Of a DNA stretch of 54,510 nt, positions 19,062 through 27,129 are shown in pieces. Position numbers and translations under genes: made by a program. Source of the DNA: Nocardioides sp. (GTDB taxonomy: Bacteria; Actinomycetota; Actinomycetes; Propionibacteriales; Nocardioidaceae); contig NZ_JAOPXV010000139.1 in assembly GCF_025964975.1 (NCBI RefSeq), positions 1 to 54,510 of the forward strand, given 5' to 3'. The notes beneath the pieces were generated by a model, which saw only the letters and a list, made by a program, of their open reading frames with translations, made no database searches and had not been told where the DNA came from. Numbering within the stretch: position 1 is the stretch's first letter; each line of letters opens with the position of its first letter.

Positions 19062-19454
19062 CTAGCGAGCGGGAACGACGACGGTGCCGGTCGCAGTGGT
19101 GGCCACGACGGGCGGTGTCACCAGGGCGGCAGCCCCGGGCGACTCGGCGGTCGCCGCGCCCCGCGCGACGACGCTCACCATGAAGGCCATCACCCGGCTC
19201 CGGGTGCCCTCCTCGACCAGGGTGGCGGTGATCTCCCGGACGTCCCCGGCGTGCACGGGAGCCTTGAACTGCACGTCGGAGTAGGAGGCGAAGAGACCCT
19301 CGTCGCCGTCCAGCTGGATGCACATCTCGGTCGCGACATCGCCGAACAGGCCCAGGGAATAGGCGCCGTCCACGAGGTTGCCGGCGTAGTGCGCGTGGCT
19401 GTACGGCACGTAGCGGCGGTGCGTGATCGTCGTACCGACACGCGATTGACTCAT
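19062..19454 (-). CDS. kal: 3-aminobutyryl-CoA ammonia-lyase (hotdog fold)
   Basis: 130-residue small hotdog-fold protein. In the lysine fermentation pathway Kal removes ammonia from L-3-aminobutyryl-CoA to give crotonyl-CoA. The N-terminal RRYVPYSHAHYAGNLVDGAY stretch and the YSDVQFKAPVHAGD strand are typical of this family and distinguish it from ordinary thioesterases. Function is also supported by context: it is the last gene of kdd-kamD-kamE-kal, its ATG overlapping the kamE stop (19451-19454). A hairpin follows. The alanine/valine-rich last 25 residues look unstructured. Confidence 0.85.
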   Translation of the reverse strand: MSQSRVGTTITHRRYVPYSHAHYAGNLVDGAYSLGLFGDVATEMCIQLDGDEGLFASYSDVQFKAPVHAGDVREITATLVEEGTRSRVMAFMVSVVARGAATAESPGAAALVTPPVVATTATGTVVVPAR

Positions 19455-20224
19455 GAGGCGGTCCTGTCCTTGGCGGCGGTCGTGAGGCGGTGCACGATGA
19501 AGGAGGCGACCTCGCCCGGCGTGGTGCCACGACTGAAGACCCGGTCGACCCCCAGCTCGGCGGCCATCGTCTCATCGAAGCGCGGGCCGCCGATGACGAG
19601 CAGCGGACGTTCAGCAGCCGGATAGGACTCGCGGAACGCGGCCGACATCTCGCGCGTGTTGAGGAGGTGGGCATCGCGCTGGGTCACGACCTGCGAGACC
19701 AGGACGGCGTCCGCCTTCTCCGCATGCGCGGCCTCCACGAGGTCAGGCACCGAGACCTGGGCCCCGAGGTTCACGACCTTCAGCTCGCGGTAGTACTCAA
19801 GACCCTTCTCCCCCGCAAAGCCCTTGATGTTCAAGATGGCGTCGATGCCCACGGTGTGGGCGTCGGTGCCGATGCAGCCCCCGACGACGACTAGCCGGCG
19901 CCGGAGGCTGCGCTTGATGGCGGCGTTGGCCTCCTTGGGCGTCAGCAGCGGGTAGTCGCGCTCGACGACCTCCACGATGCTGGTGTCGACCAGGTGGTTG
20001 ACCCGGCCGTAGACGACGAAGAACGTGAAGTTGTCCCCCATGGACTTGGCGTGCACCACCATCGCCGGGTCCATGCCCATCTTGTTGGCAAGCTGGGCGG
20101 CAGCGCCTTCGGCGACCTTGGAGTTGGCCATGGGCAGCGTGAAGGAGAGCTGCACCATGCCGTCGCCGGTCGTGTCGCCGTACGGGCGGATGATGTGGCC
20201 CTGCTCGCTCGCGCTCTCGCTCAC
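19451..20224 (-). CDS. kamE: Lysine 5,6-aminomutase beta subunit (B12/PLP-binding)
   Basis: 257 residues from GTG 20224, which overlaps the kamD stop. With KamD it moves the terminal amino group of D-lysine or beta-lysine to C5 using adenosylcobalamin and pyridoxal phosphate. The base-off cobalamin motif DxHxxG is seen as DAHTVG, and eleven residues after that histidine is a lysine (NIKG), the same spacing as His133/Lys144 of the clostridial beta subunit, where the lysine binds PLP. The rest is a Rossmann B12 domain (GGCIGTDAHTVG, VVNLGAQV, VLVSQVVTQ, LLVIGGPRF). All key residues are intact, in contrast with kamD. Confidence 0.93.
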   Translation of the reverse strand: MSESASEQGHIIRPYGDTTGDGMVQLSFTLPMANSKVAEGAAAQLANKMGMDPAMVVHAKSMGDNFTFFVVYGRVNHLVDTSIVEVVERDYPLLTPKEANAAIKRSLRRRLVVVGGCIGTDAHTVGIDAILNIKGFAGEKGLEYYRELKVVNLGAQVSVPDLVEAAHAEKADAVLVSQVVTQRDAHLLNTREMSAAFRESYPAAERPLLVIGGPRFDETMAAELGVDRVFSRGTTPGEVASFIVHRLTTAAKDRTAS

Positions 20225-21789
20225 GACGTGCCCTCCAGGATCTCGGTCGCGGGGTTGTAGTAGTCGCGAGCCTTCTTCGCCACACCGTCGAGGCCGCGGC
20301 CCTTGTGGGCGGGACGCTTCATCAGCCCGAAGGTGCCGTCGGCGATCGCGTCGAGCAGGCCGTTGTCGTGGTTCTCGATGTCCGTGAGCAGCTGGATCGA
20401 GTCGCCCAACACCTCGCGCGCGCGGTTGACGATGAAGCCGCCCGGGGCGGGGTGGAAGTCCTCGTGCAGGTTGCCGGCGGCGTTCATGACGTAGCGGACG
20501 TTCTGGAGCGCGAGGTCGCGGTCCGAGAGCCACGGCGTCACCACCGCCTCGGTCATCATGCCCACGAGCAGGATGCTCTGGTCGGTGAGTGCCCCGACGA
20601 GGGTGAAGAACCCGTCGAGCAGCTAGCCGCGGAAGACGTCGCCGGTCATGTGGCGGGTCGGGGGCATCCACTTGAGCGGGGCATTGGGGAACAGGTCGCG
20701 GGCCAGCATCGCGTGGGCGAGCTCGAGCCGGAACGAGTCGGGCACCTCGGGGTCGATCTCGAACGCGTGGCCGAGCCCGAGCTGCCAGTCCTCGAGGCCG
20801 GCCTCCTTGCCGAAGTACTCGTTGAGGAGCTGGCTCGTCGTGACGGTGTGAGCGGCCTCCACCGCGTCGGCGGTCGTGAGGTAGTTGTCCTCACCGGTGT
20901 TGATGATGATCCCGGCGCGCGCGTGCACCTGACGGCTGAAGCGCTGGTCGACGAAGGTGCGGATCGGGTTGATGTCGCGGAAGAGGATGCCGTACATCGA
21001 GTCGTTCAGCATCATGTCGAGCCGCTCGAGCCCCGCCAGCGCAGCGATCTCGGGCATGCAGAGGCCGGAGGCGTAGTTGGTGAGCCGCACGTAGCGGCCG
21101 AGCTCCTTGGACGTCTCGTCGAGAGCGGCCCGCATCAGGCGGAAGTTCTCCTGGGTGGCGTACGTGCCGGCGAAGCCCTCACGCGTGGCGCCCTCGGGCA
21201 CGAAGTCGAGCAGCGACTGGCCGGTGCTGCGGATCACGGCGATCACGTCGGCGCCCTCGCGGGCCGCCGCCTGCGCCTGGGGGATGTCCTCGTAGATGTC
21301 GCCGGTGGCGACGATGAGGTAGATCCATGGCTTGCGCGGGGCGTCACCGACCTTCGCGATCATCCGCTCCCGCTCGACGCGGCGGCGGTCGATCTGCTTG
21401 ATGCCCTTGCCGACCGCGGTCCGTGCGGCAGCGCTGGCGCGGACGGCGTCCTTGTCCTGAGGGAGACGGAAGGTGATGGAGCCGGCGGACGCCTTCTGGG
21501 CGAGCTCGAGGAGGTCCCCGGCCTCGCCGCGTCGCAGAGCGTCCCAGACGGGAAGCGCGACACCGTGCTCGAGCCCGACGTCAGCGCGCACCACGTCCGC
21601 CAACCGGTTGACCCAGGGGGTCCCCTCCGAGTCGGCCCCCTGGAGACCCGCGAGCCGCAGGGTGGCCCGCTCGACCGAGACAGTGGTGTGCTTCTTGGCC
21701 GTGTTGACGATGGGCTTGCCCACGCGCCGTGCCAGGGTCCGCGCCTCGCGGATCTGCGCCGCGTCGAGCTGCAGCTTGCCGCCGGCCAT
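20221..21789 (-). pseudogene. kamD: Lysine 5,6-aminomutase alpha subunit, interrupted by an in-frame TAG
   Basis: Continuous frame of 523 codons, the normal length for KamD (about 515-520), except for one TAG at 20623-20625 (codon about 389). Before it the protein ends ..RHMTGDVFRG; after it, in the same frame, it resumes LLDGFFTLVGALTDQSILLV and continues through MMTEAVVTPWLSDRDLAL to the true stop at 20221. The family-typical PLP-barrel segments (YASGLCMPEIAALAGLER, MYGILFRDINPIRTF) lie before the stop. ATG 21789 overlaps the kdd stop, and the end overlaps the kamE start. Possible explanations: nonsense mutation, base error, readthrough, or restart at the GTG/ATG near 20565. A single base change (for example from a Tyr TAC or Gln CAG) would create it. 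Confidence 0.85.
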
Positions 21790-22823
21790 CACAGACGTCC
21801 CTCGAAGAGCCCGCGAACGCCGTCGTTGGAGCGGAGCAGCTCCATGGCGTAGGCGGCGTGGCCCGGGACGTAGCCGTTGCCGACGATCATCTTCACGTCG
21901 GCGGCCAACCCCTCCGCGCCGAGCGCGGCGGCCGAGAACGACGTCGCCATCGAGAAGAAGATGACGGTCCCCTGCTCGGCGGTGGCCAGAATCGCCCCGC
22001 CCTCACAGCCCGGGACGTCGACGCACACGACGGTGACGTCCGCCGGGCCCCCGGCCTTCTGGACGGCGTCGCGCAGGGCGATCGGGTCACGCGCGTCGGC
22101 GATGACCACCTCGTCGGCGAGCCCGGCTGCGCGCAGCAGGTCTGCCTCGGCCTGGTGCGGCACGACTCCGATGAGACGGCCGGCTCCCGCCTGACGGGCA
22201 GCGGCCAGGCTCAGCGAACCGGACTTGCCGCCCCCACCGATCACGGCCACGGTCGGCTCGGCGTAGTCGGCCACCACCCTGGCCGTGAGTGCCGGAGCAC
22301 CGCAGACGTCCATCACCGACAGGCTGAGGTCTGCCGGGAGGTCGTCGGGGATCACGGCCGCGATCGATCGCCCGAACAGCACGGCGTAGCCGTCGCAGGG
22401 CACCTGCTCGCCGTGGCCGTCCCAGCTGCTCAGGCCGTCCTGGATGACGAGGGGGGTCAGGGTCAGGCTGACCAGCGTGGCGACCCGATCGCCGACCGAG
22501 AGGCCGAGCGTCGACTCGGGCCCGACCTCCTCGACCGTGCCGACGAGCATGCCGCCCGAGCCGGTCTCCGGGTTCTGCATCTTCCCGCGGGTGCGGAGGA
22601 TGTCGAGCACCTCGGCTCGCACCTGGTCGCCGTTACCGGCGTGCTTGCGCTCGAGCTGACGGAACGACGCTGCGTCGAGGTTGAGCTTCTCTACGCGGAT
22701 GCGCACCTCGTCGGGCCACAGCTCCTCGCGGGTGTCGAGGCGTTGGGCAGCCTGAGGCAGCACGAGCGCGTCGTCGAGGACGCGGTGCAAACCGGTGGGA
22801 TCGCTCGTGGACGCGCGCGCCAT
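21789..22823 (-). CDS. kdd: L-erythro-3,5-diaminohexanoate dehydrogenase
   Basis: 344 residues. It oxidises 3,5-diaminohexanoate to 5-amino-3-oxohexanoate with NAD(P)+, the step after the two aminomutases. I chose ATG 22823 (MARASTSDPTGLHRV) because GGAGG lies 9 bases upstream; ATGs at 22832 and 22841 sit on or before that site. The dinucleotide motif VAVIGGGGKSGSLSL (about residue 190) and the SWDGHGEQVPCDGYAVLF and MDVCGAPALTARV stretches match the family. It is the first gene of the overlapping kdd-kamD-kamE-kal operon and diverges from kamA. Confidence 0.9.
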   Translation of the reverse strand: MARASTSDPTGLHRVLDDALVLPQAAQRLDTREELWPDEVRIRVEKLNLDAASFRQLERKHAGNGDQVRAEVLDILRTRGKMQNPETGSGGMLVGTVEEVGPESTLGLSVGDRVATLVSLTLTPLVIQDGLSSWDGHGEQVPCDGYAVLFGRSIAAVIPDDLPADLSLSVMDVCGAPALTARVVADYAEPTVAVIGGGGKSGSLSLAAARQAGAGRLIGVVPHQAEADLLRAAGLADEVVIADARDPIALRDAVQKAGGPADVTVVCVDVPGCEGGAILATAEQGTVIFFSMATSFSAAALGAEGLAADVKMIVGNGYVPGHAAYAMELLRSNDGVRGLFEGRL

Positions 22824-22995
22824 ACCGTTCATCCTCCGCATGATGTGTACAGGAACAGTAATTCTTACGGCGGGTCATTGGACTTGCCGGACAATATCCT
22901 CGTACTCTGACAGATAAGACGTGTCGCACACAACTGGCGCGCCCAGAGATCACCTTGCAACGACCCACCCAGCCCGCAGCCGCATGGAGCCCGCA
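22824..22995. promoter_or_regulatory. Divergent kdd/kamA promoter region
   Basis: The 170 bases between the two lysine transcription units include an AT-rich stretch at about 22855-22920, the most AT-rich DNA nearby. It contains the small palindrome GTAATTCTTAC (4-base arms) and ATTGG/CCGGACAATATCC, plausible Lrp/AsnC-type binding DNA. An Lrp/AsnC gene lies 3.5 kb away. No single operator is certain. Confidence 0.4.
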
Positions 22996-24465
22996 ATGAG
23001 CATCGAGACCACCGTCGCCCCCACCGGTCGGCACAGTGACTCTCCCCAGCCCTATCCCTACCAGGCTGTCGAGCTCGTCGAGCCCGATTGGACCCGCTTC
23101 CCAGGATGGGCCTCCGTCACCGCGGAGGACTGGGCGTCGGTCCAGTGGCAGCGCGCCCACTGCGTCAAGAACGTGAAGCAGCTGCGCGAGCTCCTCGGTG
23201 ACCTCGTGGATGACCGCTTCTATGCCGACCTCGAGCGCGACCAGGCCGAGCGGGCCACGATGTCGATGCTCATCCCCCCGCAGATGATGAACACCATGGT
23301 GCCCGACGTCACCCCGGCCGGCGCCGGGTCGCTGACGGAGGCGTTCTACGCCGACCCGATCCGCAACTACATGATCCCGGTGTTCAGCGACCGACGGACC
23401 GAGTGGTCCTCGCACCCCCACGCGACGCGCGACTCCCTGCACGAGCACGACATGTGGGTGGCCGAGGGCCTCACCCACCGCTACCCGACCAAGGTGCTCG
23501 CGGAGCTCCTGCCCACCTGCCCGCAGTACTGCGGTCACTGCACCCGCATGGACCTCGTGGGCAACTCGACGGCCGTGATCGACAAGCTCAAGTTCACCGG
23601 CAAGCCGAACGACCGGCTCGGGGACATGATCGACTACCTGCGCCGTACGCCGTCGGTGCGTGACGTGGTCGTCTCGGGCGGCGACGTCGCCAACATGCCG
23701 TGGCCCAGGCTCGAGGCGTTCCTGACGTCGGTGCTCGAGGTCAAGAACATCCGCGACATCCGGCTGGCCACCAAGGCCCTGATCGGGCTCCCGCAGCACT
23801 GGCTCCAGCCCGATGTCGTCGACGGCGTGGCCCGGGTGGCCTCCCTCGCGCGCTCGCGCGGCGTCTCGCTTGCCATCCACACGCACGCCAACCACGCCAA
23901 CTCGGTGACCCCGATCGTGGCGCAGGCGACGCGCGCGATGCTCGACGCCGGCGTCCGCGACGTGCGCAACCAGGGGGTGCTGCTCAACGGCGTCAACGCC
24001 GACTCGCACACGCTCCTCGACCTGTGCTTCCGCCTGCTCGACGGCGCGCAGATCATGCCCTACTACTTCTACATGTGCGACATGATCCCGTTCTCGGAGC
24101 ACTGGCGGGTCTCGGTCGCCGAGGCGCAGCGGCTGCAGCACCACATCATGGGCTACCTGCCGGGCTTCGCGACGCCGCGGATCGTGTGCGACGTGCCCTT
24201 CGTCGGCAAGCGCTGGGTCCACCAGCTCGCCGACTACGACACCGAGCGCGGCATCTCCTACTGGACGAAGAACTACAAGACGTCCATCGAGGCCACCTCC
24301 GAGGACGCGCTGTCGCGCACCTATGAGTACTACGACCCGATCCACACCCTCCCCGAAGCCGGTCAGCAGTGGTGGGCCGAGCACAGTGGCCTGGAGACGA
24401 CGGCCCTCAAGGCCGCGGAGATGGCCGAGGCCTCGCGCCGTACCGCCGCTCTCCAGGCCTGGTGA
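22996..24465 (+). CDS. kamA: Lysine 2,3-aminomutase, radical SAM (KamA family)
   Basis: 489 residues from ATG 22996, preceded by GGAG six bases upstream; longer in-frame starts at 22984 and 22921 lack a site. It converts L-lysine to L-beta-lysine using a [4Fe-4S] cluster, S-adenosylmethionine and PLP. The CxxxCxxC cluster motif is TCPQYCGHCTR (about residue 180). VVSGGDVANMPW is the SAM-binding GGD-type region. DVPFVGKRWV near residue 410 places a lysine where the PLP lysine sits in clostridial KamA. IHTHANHANSVTP and GVLLNGVNAD are characteristic. A 15-base-stem hairpin follows the stop. Confidence 0.93.
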   Translation: MSIETTVAPTGRHSDSPQPYPYQAVELVEPDWTRFPGWASVTAEDWASVQWQRAHCVKNVKQLRELLGDLVDDRFYADLERDQAERATMSMLIPPQMMNTMVPDVTPAGAGSLTEAFYADPIRNYMIPVFSDRRTEWSSHPHATRDSLHEHDMWVAEGLTHRYPTKVLAELLPTCPQYCGHCTRMDLVGNSTAVIDKLKFTGKPNDRLGDMIDYLRRTPSVRDVVVSGGDVANMPWPRLEAFLTSVLEVKNIRDIRLATKALIGLPQHWLQPDVVDGVARVASLARSRGVSLAIHTHANHANSVTPIVAQATRAMLDAGVRDVRNQGVLLNGVNADSHTLLDLCFRLLDGAQIMPYYFYMCDMIPFSEHWRVSVAEAQRLQHHIMGYLPGFATPRIVCDVPFVGKRWVHQLADYDTERGISYWTKNYKTSIEATSEDALSRTYEYYDPIHTLPEAGQQWWAEHSGLETTALKAAEMAEASRRTAALQAW

Positions 24466-24479
24466 GCCGTCGGTTCCTC

Positions 24480-24513
24480 GTTCGAATCCCCCGGCTACCC
24501 GGGGGATTCGAAC
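24480..24513 (+). terminator. Perfect 15-base-stem hairpin after kamA
   Basis: GTTCGAATCCCCCGG, loop CTAC, CCGGGGGATTCGAAC, 15 bases after the kamA stop. It can terminate kamA, but it is also the outer half of the inverted repeat that flanks the next gene. The GTTCGAATC string recalls a tRNA T-arm, but no tRNA folds here. Confidence 0.6.
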
Positions 24514-24562
24514 GTTCGCCAGGGCTGCAACACGTGTGAAGGTGATGGTCGCCGGGTGAAGC
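24480..24562 (+). repeat. Left inverted repeat (83 bases) of the AbiEi/nuclease-like gene
   Basis: Bases 24480-24562 match the reverse complement of 25599-25681 at about 68 of 83 positions with no gaps, by my hand alignment. Shared blocks include ATCCCCCGGCTA, GCAACACG and GTGAAGG and CCGGGTGAAGC. The outer part is a perfect hairpin; the inner part continues into a second hairpin (GCCGGG-TGAAG-CCCGGC, 24551-24567). Confidence 0.8.
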
Positions 24563-24646
24563 CCGGCGAAGGGTCGCATACCCGAGTTGTCCACAAGGTC
24601 GAGATCGCGAGTTCGTGCGGTACGCCGCCCGGGTACACCGGCCAGT

Positions 24647-25618
24647 GTGCACAGCCCACCTCAGCGTGACCTCACGGGAGTCGTTCGCCTCCGACGAGAC
24701 CTACTGGCCGACGGCTACACGGACCAGCAGATTCGCGGCCTGGTGAAGGCCGGCGCACTGCACCGGATCCGGCGCGGGGCGTACGTCAATGCTCAGCTCT
24801 GGAACGACTCCTCCGGTGAGGACCAGCACCGCATCCGCTGCCGCGCCGTCCTCCGAGCAGGCCACCCGCTGATGGTGCTGACGCACGTGTCGGCTGCGAT
24901 CGAACGGGGCGTGCCTGTGTGGAGCATCGGACTCGACGAGGTGCACACCACGCGTATGGACGCGAAGAGCTCACGTAGGGAGGCTGGCGTCATCCATCAC
25001 GTCGGCGCACTCACGGACAAGGACGTTGAGGTCGTCAACGGCGTTCGGGTGTCACGGACAGCCCGAACCGTGATCGAGGTGTCGGCCACAAACGGACTGG
25101 AGGCCACGTTGGTCGTGGCCAACGCGACGTTGAGCATGGGTCTCGTGACCGAGGAAGAACTGCGCGCCGAGGCCCATGCGCTTCGGTATTGGCCGGAAAC
25201 ACTCGGCAACCATGTTCTCCTCCACCTGGTCGACGGGCGCATGGGATCGGTGGCGGAGTCGCGCACTGACTTTCTGTTCTGGTCACAGCACGTTCCACGG
25301 CCGGAGGCGCAGGTGGAAGTTCGCGATGAGTTCAATGACCTGCTCGGCATCGTGGACTTCCTGTGGCGAGACTTCGGGGTCTTCCTCGAGTTCGACGGCA
25401 AAATCAAGTACGAACAGTTCAGACGCCCTGGCGAGACCTTGGACGAGTACCTGCGTCGGGAGAAGCTGCGCGAGGAGCGCATCTGTCAGGCGACCGGCTG
25501 GGTGTGCATCCGGATCTCGTGGGCCGATCTTGCCACGCCTGCCTCTACGGCCCGCCGGATCAGAAGGCTGCTCGAGTCCCGAGTGCTGAAACCGGACAGC
25601 TTCACCCGGGCTCCATAA
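24647..25618 (+). CDS. AbiEi-like N-terminal domain plus DUF559/Vsr-like nuclease-fold protein
   Basis: 323 residues from GTG 24647; the frame is open to a TTG at 24587 and the true start is uncertain, as neither has a clear ribosome site. The N-terminus (LRRDLLADGYTDQQIRGLVK, GALHRIRRGAYV) matches the winged-helix of AbiEi-type antitoxin proteins. The C-terminus has a PD-(D/E)xK-like core (LGIVDFLWRDFGVFLEFDGK, about residues 225-245; Asp...Glu-x-Asp-Gly-Lys) as in DUF559 and Vsr-like nucleases. Such proteins are abundant in actinobacteria without a proven role, and no AbiEii-type toxin gene is adjacent. The gene sits between two inverted repeats, the right one overlapping its last codons. 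That architecture suggests a mobile unit. Confidence 0.8.
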   Translation: MHSPPQRDLTGVVRLRRDLLADGYTDQQIRGLVKAGALHRIRRGAYVNAQLWNDSSGEDQHRIRCRAVLRAGHPLMVLTHVSAAIERGVPVWSIGLDEVHTTRMDAKSSRREAGVIHHVGALTDKDVEVVNGVRVSRTARTVIEVSATNGLEATLVVANATLSMGLVTEEELRAEAHALRYWPETLGNHVLLHLVDGRMGSVAESRTDFLFWSQHVPRPEAQVEVRDEFNDLLGIVDFLWRDFGVFLEFDGKIKYEQFRRPGETLDEYLRREKLREERICQATGWVCIRISWADLATPASTARRIRRLLESRVLKPDSFTRAP

Positions 25619-25681
25619 CCTTCACTCGTGTTGCAACACGCGCGAAGGTTCGATTCCCCCGGCTAGCCGGGGGATCAGGAC
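25599..25681 (-). repeat. Right inverted repeat (83 bases) of the AbiEi/nuclease-like gene
   Basis: Inverted counterpart of 24480-24562. It begins inside the last six codons of the nuclease-like gene, covers its TAA, then holds a perfect 14-base palindrome (CGTGTTGCAACACG, 25627-25640) and a perfect 18-base palindrome (CCCCCGGCTAGCCGGGGG). The latter also could terminate the convergent gene pair. Confidence 0.8.
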
Positions 25682-25693
25682 CCGCCCAGCCAC

Positions 25694-26146
25694 TCAGCCG
25701 AGGGGACGGTTCTCGTACGGCGTCGAGAGCACGATCGTGGTCCGGGTCGAGACGTTGGCGGCGGAGCGGACTCGACCGAGCAGGTCCTCGAGGGCGCGGG
25801 GGGTGGCGACCCTGATCTTGAGGATGTACGACTCGTCGCCGGCCACCGACCAGCAGGCCTCGATCTCGGGGATGTCGACGAGCCGCTCGGGGTAGTCGTC
25901 GGGCTGCGAGGCGTCGATCGGGGTGATGGAGACGAACGCGGTGAGGGGCCGGCCCAGCTGCTCGTGGTCGACGAGGGCGGCATACCCGAGGATCAGCCCG
26001 CGTGACTCGAGGCGCTTGACCCGCTGGTGCACCGCAGAAGTCGAAAGTCCCGTCGCCTTGCCCAGGTCGGTGAACGACATCCGCCCGTTCGTCGCGAGGA
26101 GCGAGAGGATCAGGCGGTCGGTGGTCTCCACTGCAGGGCTCGTCAC
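25694..26146 (-). CDS. Lrp/AsnC family transcriptional regulator
   Basis: 150 residues from GTG 26146 (VTSPAVETTDRLILSLLATN). The N-terminal helix-turn-helix is ILSLLATNGRMSFTDLGKAT, then GLSTSAVHQRVKRLESRG; the C-terminal RAM domain senses a small molecule, usually an amino acid (ACWSVAGDESYILKIRVAT). Being next to the lysine-degradation genes, it is a good candidate for their lysine-responsive regulator, though the nuclease-like cassette lies between. It diverges from the exonuclease gene. Confidence 0.9.
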   Translation of the reverse strand: MTSPAVETTDRLILSLLATNGRMSFTDLGKATGLSTSAVHQRVKRLESRGLILGYAALVDHEQLGRPLTAFVSITPIDASQPDDYPERLVDIPEIEACWSVAGDESYILKIRVATPRALEDLLGRVRSAANVSTRTTIVLSTPYENRPLG

Positions 26147-26195
26147 GCGCTCAGGGTAGCGATGTCGGGCGGGAGGATCATGCAAGGATCCCAAG

Positions 26196-27125
26196 GTGAC
26201 CGAACACCGACTGATGCTCCTCGACACGGCCTCGCTCTACTTCCGCGCGTTCTTCGGCGTCCCCGACTCCGTGCAGGCCCCCGACGGCACGCCCGTGAAC
26301 GCTGTCCGCGGGCTGCTCGACTTCATCAGCAGGCTGGTCGAGGACTACCAGCCGACGCACCTCGTGTGCTGCTGGGACAACGACTGGCGCCCGCAGTGGC
26401 GGGTGGACCTGATCCCCTCCTACAAGCAGCACCGCGTTGTCGCCGTACGCCCCGGCGACGTGCCCGACATCGAGGAGGTCCCGGACCCGCTGGAGGTCCA
26501 GATCCCGGTGATCGTCGACGTGCTCGAGGCCTTCGGGCTGTGCATCGTCGGGGCCGACCACTACGAGGCAGACGACGTCATCGGCACCCTGGCCACAGGT
26601 GCCGGCATGCCCGTCGACATCGTGACTGGGGATCGCGACCTCTTCCAGCTGGTGGACGACCAGGCGGGAGTCCGCGTGCTCTACACCGCCCGCGGGGTCG
26701 GCAAGCACGAGCGGGTCACCGAGCACACCATCGTGGAGAAGTACTCAGTCCTGCCCCAGCAGTACGCCGACTTCGCCACCCTGCGCGGCGACGCGTCCGA
26801 CGGGCTGCCCGGTGTGGCCGGGGTCGGCGACAAGACGGCGGCGAGCCTGCTGTTGCAGTACGGCGACCTGGCAGCCGTCCGAGCGGCAGCGGCCGATTTC
26901 GCCTCGGCCCTCGGAGGGGGCCTGCGCGGCAAGATCCTGGCGGCGGCCGACTACCTCGACGTCGCCCCGACGGTCGTGGCGGTCGCGCGTGACGTCGACC
27001 TCGGGACCCCGGATGCGGCTCTCCCCCGCGAACCGAAGGACCCAGAGGCGCTCGCAGTGCTCACGGAACGTTGGGGCCTCTCGAGCCCGGTGGAGCGACT
27101 CACGACCGTGCTTGCCACCAGGTGA
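26196..27125 (+). CDS. 5'-3' exonuclease, stand-alone FEN/PolA-type nuclease
   Basis: 309 residues, GTG start. It corresponds to the N-terminal nuclease domain of DNA polymerase I without the polymerase. Acidic metal ligands are visible in MLLDTASLYFRAFFG, CCWDNDWRP, ADHYEADDVIGTLA and VTGDRDLFQLVDD, and the helix-hairpin-helix region in GDASDGLPGVAGVGDKTAASLL. Same family and position as M. tuberculosis Rv2090 beside helY. It converges on helY, four bases apart. Confidence 0.92.
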   Translation: MTEHRLMLLDTASLYFRAFFGVPDSVQAPDGTPVNAVRGLLDFISRLVEDYQPTHLVCCWDNDWRPQWRVDLIPSYKQHRVVAVRPGDVPDIEEVPDPLEVQIPVIVDVLEAFGLCIVGADHYEADDVIGTLATGAGMPVDIVTGDRDLFQLVDDQAGVRVLYTARGVGKHERVTEHTIVEKYSVLPQQYADFATLRGDASDGLPGVAGVGDKTAASLLLQYGDLAAVRAAAADFASALGGGLRGKILAAADYLDVAPTVVAVARDVDLGTPDAALPREPKDPEALAVLTERWGLSSPVERLTTVLATR

Positions 27126-27129
27126 CCGG

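Noticed and set aside
20305..21852. 515-codon plus-strand frame antisense to kamD
   Set aside because: Mirror of a well-identified gene; composition typical of GC-rich shadows.
24471..24513. tRNA 3' end (GTTCGAATC string)
   Set aside because: No acceptor, D or anticodon arm upstream; the sequence is a perfect hairpin after kamA.
22633..24594. 653-codon minus-strand frame over kamA
   Set aside because: Same reason; only its extreme N-terminal part covers the inverted repeat, noted separately.
24466..25720. Target-site duplication flanking the inverted-repeat unit (TCGGTTCCTCG versus ACGGTTCTCG)
   Set aside because: The right copy is 20 bases outside the repeat and inside the Lrp coding sequence; not convincing.
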